Source: Promethearchaeota archaeon | Lineage (GTDB): Archaea; Asgardarchaeota; Thorarchaeia; Thorarchaeales; Thorarchaeaceae | Direction: 5' to 3' | NCBI GenBank assembly: GCA_014728035.1 | Contig: WJMJ01000022.1 | Location: 62,001 to 126,000, forward strand | Length of the DNA: 64,000 nucleotides | Part shown: positions 24,904-33,800 of the stretch, piece after piece | Layout of the letters: every line of letters starts with the position of its first letter | How positions within the stretch are numbered: the stretch's first letter is position 1 | Notes under the pieces: model-generated | Seen by the model: only the letters and a program-made list of their open reading frames with translations | What the model was told of the DNA's origin: nothing | Database searches by the model: none | Translations under genes and position numbers: made by a program

Positions 24904-25553
24904 TATGCTACCTCCTTTTTGAAGAGATGGTCCACCAGCCAACGTTTTATACCATTCATTCCTTGTCCTGTCATACAGCTAATCTCAAAATATTCAACTA
25001 TCTGGGGATTGCCATGGAGAATCGCTTCAATCAACCCTTTGTCCATGGTGCAGTTCAAATCACACTTGTTTCTGACTAGGATAAAGTCGGGAGTTGGGCT
25101 TTTTGTCTGTGATATATAATAGCCAGTCAGCAAGTCCATCCATTCAGTCAAATCAATTAATGATTGAATATTGTCACTTGCAAAAACAAGGATGACTACA
25201 TCCACACCTCCGAGAGCAGTTCGACTAATATCTTTGAGTGCATGAATAGGGGAGTCGAGCTGTCCAGAAATATCGACCATTTGACATACTCCAGTAATGT
25301 CTTCCTCTACTAGATCGGAAGCTGCTATTGCAGATAGGTCGATGAAATGTGTTCGGTGATATTCTGCTTCTCCCTCAAGCAATTCTCCAAGGCTCTTTTT
25401 CTCTCTCAGAACCGTTAGTAAGCTGGTTTTTCCAACGGCCCCAGACCCTGCCATCAGAATCTTTCTGATTCCTTTTCGCAGTTTTATTTCTTCTATCATA
25501 CTCCGGGATGTTTCAGGCTCGTGTTCTTTGGCAGTCAATTTACTCGCACTCAT
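24903..25553 (-). CDS. Ras-superfamily small GTPase with N-terminal extension
   Basis: A 216-residue GTPase, first gene of a three-gene operon. G1 is GSGAVGKTS (36-44), G3 DISGQ (94-98), G4 NKCD (162-165), and G5 SCMTG near the C-terminus. The catalytic-type Gln follows DISG, and a G2 Thr cannot be placed with certainty in the long insert HRTHFIDLSAIAASDLVE. The first about 30 residues are charged and precede the domain. ATG 25553 with GTGAT upstream is preferred over TTG 25568. A near-palindrome containing the TATA box lies immediately upstream. No C-terminal prenylation Cys is present. Confidence 0.9.
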   Translation of the reverse strand: MSASKLTAKEHEPETSRSMIEEIKLRKGIRKILMAGSGAVGKTSLLTVLREKKSLGELLEGEAEYHRTHFIDLSAIAASDLVEEDITGVCQMVDISGQLDSPIHALKDISRTALGGVDVVILVFASDNIQSLIDLTEWMDLLTGYYISQTKSPTPDFILVRNKCDLNCTMDKGLIEAILHGNPQIVEYFEISCMTGQGMNGIKRWLVDHLFKKEVA

Positions 25554-25587
25554 TTTTATCACAGGCAAATATACTCCATTATGATAT

Positions 25588-25620
25588 AATAGTAAAATTT
25601 AGATATAAATCTTTACTATT
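25588..25620. promoter_or_regulatory. palindromic operator enclosing the TATA box of the GTPase operon
   Basis: AATAGTAAA (25588-25596) and TTTACTATT (25612-25620) are exact reverse complements. The inner arms continue with ATTT/AAAT after a one-base slip. On the minus strand the centre reads GATTTATATC, the probable TATA box, about 50 bp before ATG 25553. A bound dimer would occlude TBP, implying repression of the GTPase operon. Confidence 0.6.
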
Positions 25621-25651
25621 CTACCACTTTCTATTTTTTGCAAAACTGTGC

Positions 25652-25674
25652 TTTTTTCTAATAGTTAGAAAAAA
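25652..25674. promoter_or_regulatory. 10-bp perfect inverted repeat between the GTPase operon and leuS
   Basis: TTTTTTCTAA and TTAGAAAAAA are exact reverse complements around TAG. It lies in the 264-bp divergent interval, about 100 bp upstream of the leuS TATA box and 100 bp upstream of the GTPase start. It could be an operator or merely AT-rich structure; no gene is seen in this interval. Confidence 0.4.
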
Positions 25675-25832
25675 TTGACCATAGAAATATTAGACAAAAA
25701 GAGTCGTTTTTGTATGAGTGAACTAAGGATGTATTGTGTTCTTAGTAGAGATATTTGATTGCGCATGCGAGTACTTTATAGCAGACTTCTTTTTCGGTTC
25801 CATAGTCAATACCACCAATCGAGGTCAATACA

Positions 25833-28736
25833 GTGAGTGAATTCATTAAAATCGAGAAAAAATGGCAGAAACGCTGGAAGAAAGACAAGGTCTTTGAAGC
25901 TGACCCGATTTCAAAAAAGAATAAGTTCTTTCTCACAGTTCCCTATCCATATACAAATGGAGCATTACATATCGGTCACGGAAGAACATACACTGTTGGA
26001 GATCTAATTGCTCGATATAAACGAATGCGTGGCTATAATGTTCTGTTTCCTATGGCTTCACACATGACAGGTACGCCTATTCTGGGTATGGTTGAAAGAA
26101 TCAAAGCCGGTGATCCAAAAGCTATAGAGCAGTACACACGAGACCTGCGTTTGTATTTTGACACAGAGGATGAAGTAGAAGCTCAGTTAGCAAAATTCAC
26201 AGATCCCTGGGTGACTGCAAAATTCTTTGCTGATATCATCTCTAAAGACTTTGATGCACTTGGGTATAGTATTGACTGGAGAAGAAAATTCACAACTGGC
26301 GATAAGATATACAATGCATTCATTCGATGGCAGTATCTCAAGTTTAAAGAAAAGGGATACATCAAACAGGGAAACTATCCCTTACTATTTTGTCCAAACT
26401 GTGGCAATCCCGTAGGAGAGGATGACCTACTAGAGGGTGAAACCGCTAAGGTAAAGGAATTTGTGGCAATAAAATTCCCGTTCGAAGATGGCTTTCTAGT
26501 ACCAGCAACCCTTCGTCCAGAAACCATCTTTGGGATAACCAACATGTGGATTAACCCAAGTGCGACATACGTTTGGGCAAATGTTGATGGCGAGAAATGG
26601 GTGGTGGCAAAAGCAGCAGTCGAGAAGCTGAAGCTTCAAGCTAAAGAGGTTGAAATCCTCGAAGAGTTTCCCGGGTCAGAAATCATTGGTAAGTCTCACA
26701 AGGCTATTCACGAAGACAGAGATGTACCCATTCTTCCAGCTCCCTTTGTAAATCCTCAGAATGCAACAGGTGTTGTTTATTCAGTTCCTGGTCATGCACC
26801 GTTTGACTATATTGCCTTACGTGACTTGTGGGATGACCCATCAGGATTGGATAAGTATGGTATCACGCCTGAAGACGTCCACGCTATTGAGATAATCGGG
26901 ATGATTGACATCAAAGGTTATGGCAAGTATCCTGCAAAAGAAGCTGTTGAGAAACGAGATATCAAGTCGCAGAGCGAAGGCCAAAAACTGGAAGATGCAA
27001 CTCAAGAAATCTACAAAGCAGAATTCTATGAGGGCAAAATGAAGGACAACTGTGGTGAATTTTCAGGTCGTCTGATTAAAGAAGTCAAAGATGACGTGAT
27101 TGCTTGGCTAAAAAAGAATAACCGCTGTGATAAATTCTATGAACCAGATACACGTCCTGTGGTCTGTAAATGCGGTACTGATGTACAAGTCGGTGTCTTT
27201 GCAGGTCAGTGGTTTCTTGATTATCAAAGCGAGGGTTGGAAGGAAACAGCTTGGAAAGCATTGAATGAGATGGATATCGTTCCTGAAACTTTCAGAAATC
27301 TGTTTGAAGCTACCTTTGATTGGTTAACACAACGTCCTTGCGCAAGGAAGCGTGGTATTGGTACTCGTTTACCATTTGACGAGGAATGGATAATTGAGTC
27401 ATTATCAGACTCTACAATCTATATGGCATTCTATACAATCGCTCATCATATCAAACAAAATAAGATTAAAGAAGACCAATTGGTTCCTGAAGTCTTCGAT
27501 TATGTCTTTCTAGGAAAACGGACTCCTGCTAAAATTGCTGAGCAGACTGGAATTGATGCAAAATTACTCAAGACAATGCGTAATGAGTTCAAGTATTGGT
27601 ATCCAAATGATCAACGGCACACAGCGCCCTCACACATCTCTAATCATTTGAGTTTCGCAATATTTCATCATGTAGCTATCTTTCCAGAGAAAAACTGGAT
27701 ACAATGTATCAGCTTGAATGAGCATGTCAATCTGGAAGGAATGAAGATGTCCAAGAGCAAAGGTAATGTCATTCCACTTGTTGAAATACCCAAAAAATAC
27801 GGGGCTGATGTCTATCGTACATACGCGATATCAGCAGCAGAACCTGGAAGTCTCATGGACTTTCGTGAAAAGGATGTACCTGCTGTCCGTAACCGAATCA
27901 ATAACTTTCAAGAGATTGTTACGAAATATTCCAAGAAAACACCAAAAGTCTATAGAAAGAAAGACAAGCCCACTTTGATGACACGTTGGCTGTTATCTAA
28001 AGTCAATTCACTCGTAGACCAATGTACCACTGATTTGGATAACTTCCGTCTTCGTGATTATGCTATTCGAGCGACATCGGAGATGGCACGAGCAGTCAAT
28101 ATGTATCTAAATCGGCCTGAAGTGCCAGATGAAGAACGTGATGGTACACTGGCATATGTTGCTGATATCTGGGTCAGGTTGATGGCTCCCATGACTCCCC
28201 ACATTTCTGAAGAGCTCTGGCATAAGCTGGGGCGTGATAATTATGTTTCTCTGACCGATTGGCCGAAAGCTGACAAAAAACTGATTGATTCTGCTGTGGA
28301 ATCCTCTCTTGAAGTAGTTAGAAACACTCTGGCTGATGTTCGTGAAATCACCCGATTATTGAAAGATAAAACTCCATCCAAGGTGTACATGTATGTGGCA
28401 CCACAATGGATGTTTGATGCAATGAATAGTATTGAAGAGGCTAACATACCCACAATCATTGGAAAGATTATGAAGCACCTCATGTCTAATCCTGAGTTTC
28501 GAAAACATGGCAAAGAGGTCAAGTCCATTGTTGACCGTATCGCCAAAGAGAATGGATTATGGGTACATTCAGAGAGTGCTAAGGATGAGATACAGATTCT
28601 AGAAGATTCTACATCATTCTTAGAAACCGAATTAGGCCTAAAGGTGATTATTCATTCTGCAGAAGAACCTGAATACGATCCACAAAACAAAGCTCGTTTC
28701 GCATTACCCGGTCGTCCCTCTCTATTGCTCGAGTAA
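25833..28736 (+). CDS. leuS: leucyl-tRNA synthetase (archaeal type)
   Basis: A 967-residue class I synthetase that charges tRNA-Leu. The HIGH motif is ALHIGHGRTY (HIGH at 46-49), the KMSKS motif is exact at 638-642, and the editing domain with the TLRPETIFGITNMWINP stretch lies between. WLTQRPCARKRGIGTRLPF in the connective region and the long C-terminal extension match archaeal/eukaryotic-cytosolic LeuRS rather than the bacterial form. The GTG start has GAGGTC 6 bases upstream and CTTTATAG as TATA about 55 bp upstream. A strong hairpin follows the stop. Housekeeping gene with no visible defect. Confidence 0.97.
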   Translation: MSEFIKIEKKWQKRWKKDKVFEADPISKKNKFFLTVPYPYTNGALHIGHGRTYTVGDLIARYKRMRGYNVLFPMASHMTGTPILGMVERIKAGDPKAIEQYTRDLRLYFDTEDEVEAQLAKFTDPWVTAKFFADIISKDFDALGYSIDWRRKFTTGDKIYNAFIRWQYLKFKEKGYIKQGNYPLLFCPNCGNPVGEDDLLEGETAKVKEFVAIKFPFEDGFLVPATLRPETIFGITNMWINPSATYVWANVDGEKWVVAKAAVEKLKLQAKEVEILEEFPGSEIIGKSHKAIHEDRDVPILPAPFVNPQNATGVVYSVPGHAPFDYIALRDLWDDPSGLDKYGITPEDVHAIEIIGMIDIKGYGKYPAKEAVEKRDIKSQSEGQKLEDATQEIYKAEFYEGKMKDNCGEFSGRLIKEVKDDVIAWLKKNNRCDKFYEPDTRPVVCKCGTDVQVGVFAGQWFLDYQSEGWKETAWKALNEMDIVPETFRNLFEATFDWLTQRPCARKRGIGTRLPFDEEWIIESLSDSTIYMAFYTIAHHIKQNKIKEDQLVPEVFDYVFLGKRTPAKIAEQTGIDAKLLKTMRNEFKYWYPNDQRHTAPSHISNHLSFAIFHHVAIFPEKNWIQCISLNEHVNLEGMKMSKSKGNVIPLVEIPKKYGADVYRTYAISAAEPGSLMDFREKDVPAVRNRINNFQEIVTKYSKKTPKVYRKKDKPTLMTRWLLSKVNSLVDQCTTDLDNFRLRDYAIRATSEMARAVNMYLNRPEVPDEERDGTLAYVADIWVRLMAPMTPHISEELWHKLGRDNYVSLTDWPKADKKLIDSAVESSLEVVRNTLADVREITRLLKDKTPSKVYMYVAPQWMFDAMNSIEEANIPTIIGKIMKHLMSNPEFRKHGKEVKSIVDRIAKENGLWVHSESAKDEIQILEDSTSFLETELGLKVIIHSAEEPEYDPQNKARFALPGRPSLLLE

Positions 28737-28762
28737 CGATTCAAAAACCGAATCGTTCACTC
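28731..28762 (+). terminator. hairpin terminator of leuS
   Basis: GAGTAACGATTC pairs with GAATCGTT-c-ACTC around AAAAACC, with one bulged base, and includes the TAA stop at 28734-28736. The 8-bp core AACGATTC/GAATCGTT is perfect. It is followed by an AT-rich stretch. Confidence 0.6.
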
Positions 28763-28827
28763 AAATTTCATGACTGAAAGGTATTTAATTAACTATATCA
28801 TATCTTAGATATGGAGAGGTTATCAGG

Positions 28828-29103
28828 ATGGACATGATACGGGTAGTTTCGCCTCCTCACTGTAGGAAAGGACCAGCAAGATGTTCTGAGTGTAGAAAAG
28901 CAGCTCGAGTCAAAAAAATCTGCCATATTCATGTCTATACCACCACAAGTGAGAATTTCAGGCCCATAATCGAGATGGAGATTCGTGGGATTCCTGGATT
29001 TTACGAGTATGAGATAATTGAGGTCTTTGAATCTCCAAATGATGCTATCGAGTATGCGAAAAGAAATGATATCAGCAATATTGACCTTTCAATGGGACGT
29101 TGA
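28828..29103 (+). CDS. small Cys/His protein of unknown function (91 aa)
   Basis: The N-terminal third holds HCRKGPARCSECRKAARVKKIC, four cysteines that could bind zinc. A beta-strand and a C-terminal helix with VFESPNDAIEYAKR follow. No known family. GGAGAGG lies upstream of the ATG and an AT-rich TATTTAATTAACTATATC promoter region about 40 bp upstream. It is convergent with trmO with only 3 bases between the stops. Confidence 0.6.
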   Translation: MDMIRVVSPPHCRKGPARCSECRKAARVKKICHIHVYTTTSENFRPIIEMEIRGIPGFYEYEIIEVFESPNDAIEYAKRNDISNIDLSMGR

Positions 29104-29106
29104 ATT

Positions 29107-29562
29107 TCAATAGGTTGTATATCTCGGTTTATTATCCTTAAACCAGCTTGGAACTTCAGCATTATCTACACGGTCAGAAGATGGCATGTATGGTTTAATA
29201 TCAACGATTGGTGTATTATCGAAAGCATCTATCTGATCTATGATTATCTTCTTCGATTCTGGAACTATCCGTTTTATTGCTACAATCGATACTCCAATTG
29301 GCGTGGGTCGACGGGGTGACCGGGTGGCAAATACTCCTGACAGTTCTGCGTTTTCCTTTGGAGGTGTTCCAGTCAAGTTCATTCTGTCTAGTGTTCTATC
29401 TTTCTCAGTAATCCACCAGAGTACAATGATATGAGAGAATTTCTCCATGTTTAAGGTGGCATCCCAAAATTGATCTTCTATCTGTATGAAGATGGTATCG
29501 TCATCAGGTTTTCGTACTCTTCCAACTATCTTTGCACATAATTCAGGTTTGACGTCCATCAT
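29107..29562 (-). CDS. TrmO/TsaA-type tRNA methyltransferase (t6A37 N6-methylation family)
   Basis: A 151-residue protein of the YaeB/VirR (UPF0066) fold, carrying the hallmark GVFATRSPRRPTPIGVSIV and the DIKPYMPSSD segment. In bacteria TrmO N6-methylates t6A37 in tRNA; archaeal members are assumed to act alike. An upstream HIIVLWWITEKD strand fits the family dimer core. The frame starts at ATG 29562, and the following ATG at 29559 is equally possible. Confidence 0.85.
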   Translation of the reverse strand: MMDVKPELCAKIVGRVRKPDDDTIFIQIEDQFWDATLNMEKFSHIIVLWWITEKDRTLDRMNLTGTPPKENAELSGVFATRSPRRPTPIGVSIVAIKRIVPESKKIIIDQIDAFDNTPIVDIKPYMPSSDRVDNAEVPSWFKDNKPRYTTY

Positions 29563-29645
29563 TTTCTTGACACCAACGAATAGCTACCGACTAATGACGG
29601 GAAACTTCTCCCTCATGAAGCTTCCTCTTGTCAATATACTTCTTA

Positions 29646-30482
29646 CTAGTTAATTGGAAGTTGTATCTCTGTCATTAGTTGTTCAGGAGCTACTTCCTGG
29701 GGACTGTTAAGATACAGTTCCATTAGTGGACCGGTGATTTCATATCCGTTTTCGATTACGAACTCATGCAATCTGGCGTAACCTTGACCGATTTCCGGAT
29801 ATGGGCCTCGATATGTTGTAGTAGCAACTCCTGCTTCAGGAATTGTTCGTATTTGAAGGTCTTCAGCATCTATTGTGACTCGTCCAGTTATAGGAACTGC
29901 AATTTCGAAATCAGCATTCTCTGGAGTGAATTCCTTTCCATGATGAAGGAACATTATTGGTCCAACAATGCTTACCATATTTCTCTGATTTTCGGGACGG
30001 TAGATTTCCTGCATTATTCTTCCAATCATAGGAGCAATTTGCTGAATCGGGGCGGTTTTTCTTAAAGCCACCACTCGAATATCAGGTACCTGTTTAATAC
30101 TGGGTTTGGTAGTTCTGATATAGAATAGTTCTAGAGATTTTTCTTTGTCTAAGAGAATCTTTCTCACGTGTTTTAGACGTTCGATTTCCTTTTCCGTTTC
30201 TTTCAATCGTTTATCAAACAGCCTATTGAGTAATGAAGTATCCTCGCTCTCAGAAGCCTTCAACAAATCTCTTATCTCTTCCAAGCCGAAACCTAACCAA
30301 GATAGTAATTTAATCTTGACTCCTGTTTCAATTTGTGGAATGGTATAATACCGGTAACCAGTTAGTGTGTCTTTCTCTTCTGGGATTAGAAGCCCCTTCT
30401 TATCATAGAGTCTAAGCGCTTTTGGAGTGAGCTGAGTGATAATGGAAAATCTTCCAATGGGAATCTTTGAGAGTTCAGACAT
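29646..30482 (-). CDS. MerR-family regulator with GyrI-like effector domain
   Basis: A 278-residue protein with an N-terminal MerR winged helix (RFSIITQLTPKALRLYDKKG, then TGYRYYTIPQIETGVKIKLL), a helical linker, and a GyrI-like ligand-binding domain ending PLMELYLNSPQEVAPEQL. MerR/GyrI proteins such as BmrR-type regulators bind small hydrophobic or cationic molecules. The C-terminal domain is clearly paralogous to the stand-alone protein encoded just upstream. A perfect 18-bp palindrome lies between these genes and is a likely autoregulatory site. Confidence 0.88.
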   Translation of the reverse strand: MSELSKIPIGRFSIITQLTPKALRLYDKKGLLIPEEKDTLTGYRYYTIPQIETGVKIKLLSWLGFGLEEIRDLLKASESEDTSLLNRLFDKRLKETEKEIERLKHVRKILLDKEKSLELFYIRTTKPSIKQVPDIRVVALRKTAPIQQIAPMIGRIMQEIYRPENQRNMVSIVGPIMFLHHGKEFTPENADFEIAVPITGRVTIDAEDLQIRTIPEAGVATTTYRGPYPEIGQGYARLHEFVIENGYEITGPLMELYLNSPQEVAPEQLMTEIQLPIN

Positions 30483-30516
30483 AATATCGCACTTTCCTGA
30501 GTTCTAAAAAAGGTAC

Positions 30517-30534
30517 GGGAGTTCTAGAACTCCC
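30517..30534. promoter_or_regulatory. perfect 18-bp palindrome upstream of the MerR/GyrI gene
   Basis: GGGAGTTCTAGAACTCCC is its own reverse complement. A further half-site GAGTTCTA lies 20 bp away at 30499-30506. On the minus strand it sits about 35-50 bp before the MerR start, and a run of six T follows about 5 bases downstream. It could serve as the MerR operator or as a terminator hairpin for the preceding gene. Confidence 0.65.
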
Positions 30535-30542
30535 ATTTAATA

Positions 30543-31040
30543 TCATTTGACTGGTAGTTGAAGCTCGGTCTGAAGTTCTTCTGGAGCAACTTCTTGTGGA
30601 TTATTATGATAGAGTTCTCGCAGAGGACCTACAATCTTAAGTCCTCTTTTCTTCGCAAATGCAAATACCTGCCCATAGATGTCCTTGCACAAATCCGAGT
30701 ACGGCCCATAACACATCATTGACACAACCTTACCCCCTGTAATGATATGGTATTCAAGGTCTCCTTGGATTTTTGGCTCCTTACTCACCGGAACAGCTAT
30801 CTCAAATTGCATGTTCTCTGGATCGAATTCTGTATTAAGATCTATATACATCGGTGGTCCTGCAGGATGTACACCACTTCGTGCATTTTCAGACTTGCTA
30901 ATCTCTCCAAAAATTTGTCCCATTGCAGGACCTATCAATTTTGATAAGTCGTTTGTTGTGATGCCTTCAAACTTCTTTCCAATGACTTTCAAATCGGATA
31001 TTTTCTTGATTATTGGTTCTTCTGTTCTCATAGTAATCAT
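30543..31040 (-). CDS. stand-alone GyrI-like small-molecule-binding protein
   Basis: A 165-residue protein formed only of the GyrI-like effector-binding domain, ending PLRELYHNNPQEVAPEELQT. The same ending is found in the MerR-type protein encoded next (PLMELYLNSPQEVAPEQL), so one is a duplicated domain of the other. Members of this group bind drugs or cyclic ligands; in a few cases they hydrolyse them. ATG at 31040 and 31031 are both possible starts. A palindrome TCACCTAGGTGA lies about 70 bp upstream. Confidence 0.78.
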   Translation of the reverse strand: MITMRTEEPIIKKISDLKVIGKKFEGITTNDLSKLIGPAMGQIFGEISKSENARSGVHPAGPPMYIDLNTEFDPENMQFEIAVPVSKEPKIQGDLEYHIITGGKVVSMMCYGPYSDLCKDIYGQVFAFAKKRGLKIVGPLRELYHNNPQEVAPEELQTELQLPVK

Positions 31041-31109
31041 TCCGTTATTTGTTGTAGCATTTCACTACAGTATTAATCAGAACTCAAACCAATATAACAC
31101 ACAGGAGTT

Positions 31110-31121
31110 TCACCTAGGTGA
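31110..31121. promoter_or_regulatory. palindrome TCACCTAGGTGA upstream of the GyrI-like gene
   Basis: A perfect 12-bp palindrome lies upstream of a TATA-like GTTATATTGG (minus strand, about 31090-31098) and so is well placed for an activator or repressor of the gene starting at 31040. It sits 10 bases after the stop of the preceding minus-strand gene. Confidence 0.4.
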
Positions 31122-31131
31122 GAGTTTCGAA

Positions 31132-31938
31132 TTAGTCATCAATAATTCTCTCATGCCCAATTGGACATGTGCCATATGTACAATCATAAAATCCCTGGTC
31201 ATAAACTACTCTCGTAAGATAGTGGTTTTTACAGTATATCTTATCACATTTTGGACAATATGCATCGATGCCATCTTCAATGAAGGTGTTCTTCTCTAAA
31301 TGATTGTGTACTTCTCGTATGTTCCCTTCATCAAGTAGGTCGAAGATGGAGCTGTTAAGTTGAAAATCAAGAGTCGTACTCTTTGTAATCCCCTTATAGT
31401 TAATTTTTCCACTACCATCATCTGCAATCGGCCCAAGTGTAAAAGATACCGCTAACTCTCCACATACTGCACAGAGAAGATGAAATTCCATTGGGCCCGT
31501 CTTTACTATGGTCTTCTCAGGTGGTGATGACTTCTTTTCAGGTAGATATACTTGAATAGCTTGATGTAGGGATTCGATTACCTTTTGAAACACTTCTTTC
31601 AGATCCTCTTGAATTTTTAAAGACCTATTATTTTGAACTGTTTCTACTTCACTTAGAACCTGCTGAAATTTTTCTTCGGCCACTCTGAGAAATTGCTTTG
31701 CATTATCCGCACGTTGGTTTCTTTCTGTACCTTCCAATGATGGACATGATTTTAGTAGCTGCCATGATGATACCACACTAAAGTATAGGTCTCGTAAATC
31801 TACCTTCCATATGCTATCCATTGAATTGTCTTCTTGAGATTCAAAGAGCTTGAGGATTTCTTCTCTAACTTTGTCCAAAGCGTCTATCTCTCTTCGGATA
31901 TCCCATATTTGTGTATCATCGGGTCTTCTATCGTCCAT
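31132..31938 (-). CDS. helical protein with C-terminal zinc finger
   Basis: A 268-residue protein: about 130 residues of charged helix (possible coiled coil), then a strand-rich region with a CAVCGE pair, then a C-terminal finger with CPKCDKIYCKNHY and CTYGTCPIGHERIIDD. The ending resembles zinc fingers that occur at the C-terminus of many archaeal and Asgard helical proteins. The function is unknown. It stands alone on the minus strand, between the GyrI gene and the oxidase operon. Confidence 0.65.
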   Translation of the reverse strand: MDDRRPDDTQIWDIRREIDALDKVREEILKLFESQEDNSMDSIWKVDLRDLYFSVVSSWQLLKSCPSLEGTERNQRADNAKQFLRVAEEKFQQVLSEVETVQNNRSLKIQEDLKEVFQKVIESLHQAIQVYLPEKKSSPPEKTIVKTGPMEFHLLCAVCGELAVSFTLGPIADDGSGKINYKGITKSTTLDFQLNSSIFDLLDEGNIREVHNHLEKNTFIEDGIDAYCPKCDKIYCKNHYLTRVVYDQGFYDCTYGTCPIGHERIIDD

Positions 31939-32035
31939 ATCACATACTCATAGGTGGAATGCGACTTAAAGCCTCTGGAGAATTCTTCTTTGAAATAATA
32001 AGAAAGGTGGGAATTCCCACCTCTTACAATCTTTC

Positions 32036-33799
32036 TCAGTATGGTGCTAATATCGTAGCATCAAACGCTTCACGTATCTTCTTAGTCAAGCTCCATAATT
32101 TTGGCATGGTTTCACTCTCTACCATCTCTCTTTCCAATTTTGGATGATTGAAGAAATAGAAACCTTGGTTGAGAGCACGAAGCGTGAATTCACGAAGAGC
32201 TCTTGATGTGAGGTCCTTCTCATGTTGACTGGTAGGATCGATTTGTATAACGAACTCCACACACGCAAAGTGTGGACCAGCTCCAGGAAGTATCATCAAT
32301 CCCCATAGATGCTCTTTTACCGCCTCGGGGTATATCTCCTCTAAGGTTGTAGCAAACAGATCTATACATTCTTGGACTCTGCTTGGAGCAACACGTCCCG
32401 ATTTGAAAAGGAGGCCCCCTTTCTTTCTCATAAGACGAGCTGTGATTTCGTTGTATTCCAGCATCTTTCCTCCTCTAATCAACCAATCGTATCGATAGTC
32501 CTCCATTCCAGAGTTCTTCATCAGGATGTATACCGATTCAGGATCGGCATCTGGATTATGGGGCCAGAAGAAATGTTTCTGATAGTCAGTTGCATCTCGT
32601 ATCTTCTCGGTGTTGATTTCTTTATTCTCGAGGATGGCCTGGAATCTTCTTTCATCTAATTGCACTTTTCTTTTTGTTCCCATGAGGAATAATAGATTTA
32701 CATATTTGATACCTTGAAGAGCCAGAAATCCTTTGAAGACTTCTTGGTATGATTCTCTCTCCTTGTATTTCCTTCCTTTTGTCATGACTTTGATACCCGT
32801 AATCAGAGCTTTGAGCTTGCTTTTGATTGTCGCTTCGACCCGTTCAACATCACGATTTGAATGTTGAGCTGCAAGAGCATTATCCTCTGGCACCCCAATT
32901 AACCCACCAAATCCAATCTCCCGTTCAGCAGCTTCAGTAATGACCCTCATTGAATTCTCAATATTTGTAAATCCATGACACAGAATCTTTACTTTGTCTG
33001 GTTTCTTGTACACCTTGACGCACATCTTAGTAACAATTCCATTGCCACCAACACTCTGATGCGGGAAACCTGTCAAGTCCGGTCCCCATGCTTGTACACT
33101 TACTCTCCCACCATCTAGTTCTGGATCTGTTCTGACTCCTGGTTTTCGATGCTCTATTTTCATTCGTGCATCCACTAATGAGCCAGTCGTTACTATTTCG
33201 CCATTTGGAAGTACCATTTCTACTCCAACAGTTTCCATGGCACCATAACCATACTTTCCTGAGAAGAACTTGAAACCCGCATAGAGGTTATTTCCAACCA
33301 CACTAGCTGAGCCTGGTGCTCCTGGCACATTTATTCTCAGATTGTGTTGCTCAAGTGCTGCTTGCGCTCGGGCATAGCTTACAAAAGGTTCTACTGTAAT
33401 TGTGAGACCGTCACGATCCACTTCTATTACACGATTCATCCGTTTGAAGTCTATCATTATTCCTCGAAACAGTGCAATTGCCATGCCTCCCGTATTCACA
33501 TTAGTTGACATTACATGTACTGGTATTTGATGTTTAGAAGCAATTTTACATACATGTGCAATCTCCTCAGCACTTCCTGGCAAAACAACAATGTCGGGTA
33601 CACGGTAGTCTTCAACGTTGACACTACCACTTCCGGATGAGTCTTTGCTGTATGCTACTCGGATTGCCCAGTCTCTCGAAACATATCTTGATTCAATATT
33701 TGAGGTAAGGTCTTTGACAACCGCTTCTGCTAGCTCTGTATCCATCTCTTCATACTGTGAAAGTATTCTCTTTGATTCATCTAGAATCTGTTTCTCCAT
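32036..33799 (-). CDS. FAD-linked oxidase subunit (GlcD/D-lactate-dehydrogenase-like)
   Basis: A 587-residue VAO/PCMH-fold flavoprotein, third gene of a FAD/Fe-S/FAD operon. The FAD-binding half shows VPDIVVLPGSAEEIAHVCKI, a NTGGMAIALFRGIMIDF turn and the PGAPGSASVVGNNLYAGF loop that holds the pyrophosphate. The C-terminal FAD-oxidase domain includes LKFKSGR-like repeats and YPEAVKEH. Substrate would be a 2-hydroxyacid (glycolate, D-lactate) or related. The frame is open from 33844, but GGGAGGTAATTAAA leads to ATG 33799, one base after the stop of the Fe-S gene, so that start is chosen. Confidence 0.85.
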   Translation of the reverse strand: MEKQILDESKRILSQYEEMDTELAEAVVKDLTSNIESRYVSRDWAIRVAYSKDSSGSGSVNVEDYRVPDIVVLPGSAEEIAHVCKIASKHQIPVHVMSTNVNTGGMAIALFRGIMIDFKRMNRVIEVDRDGLTITVEPFVSYARAQAALEQHNLRINVPGAPGSASVVGNNLYAGFKFFSGKYGYGAMETVGVEMVLPNGEIVTTGSLVDARMKIEHRKPGVRTDPELDGGRVSVQAWGPDLTGFPHQSVGGNGIVTKMCVKVYKKPDKVKILCHGFTNIENSMRVITEAAEREIGFGGLIGVPEDNALAAQHSNRDVERVEATIKSKLKALITGIKVMTKGRKYKERESYQEVFKGFLALQGIKYVNLLFLMGTKRKVQLDERRFQAILENKEINTEKIRDATDYQKHFFWPHNPDADPESVYILMKNSGMEDYRYDWLIRGGKMLEYNEITARLMRKKGGLLFKSGRVAPSRVQECIDLFATTLEEIYPEAVKEHLWGLMILPGAGPHFACVEFVIQIDPTSQHEKDLTSRALREFTLRALNQGFYFFNHPKLEREMVESETMPKLWSLTKKIREAFDATILAPY

Positions 33800-33800
33800 T

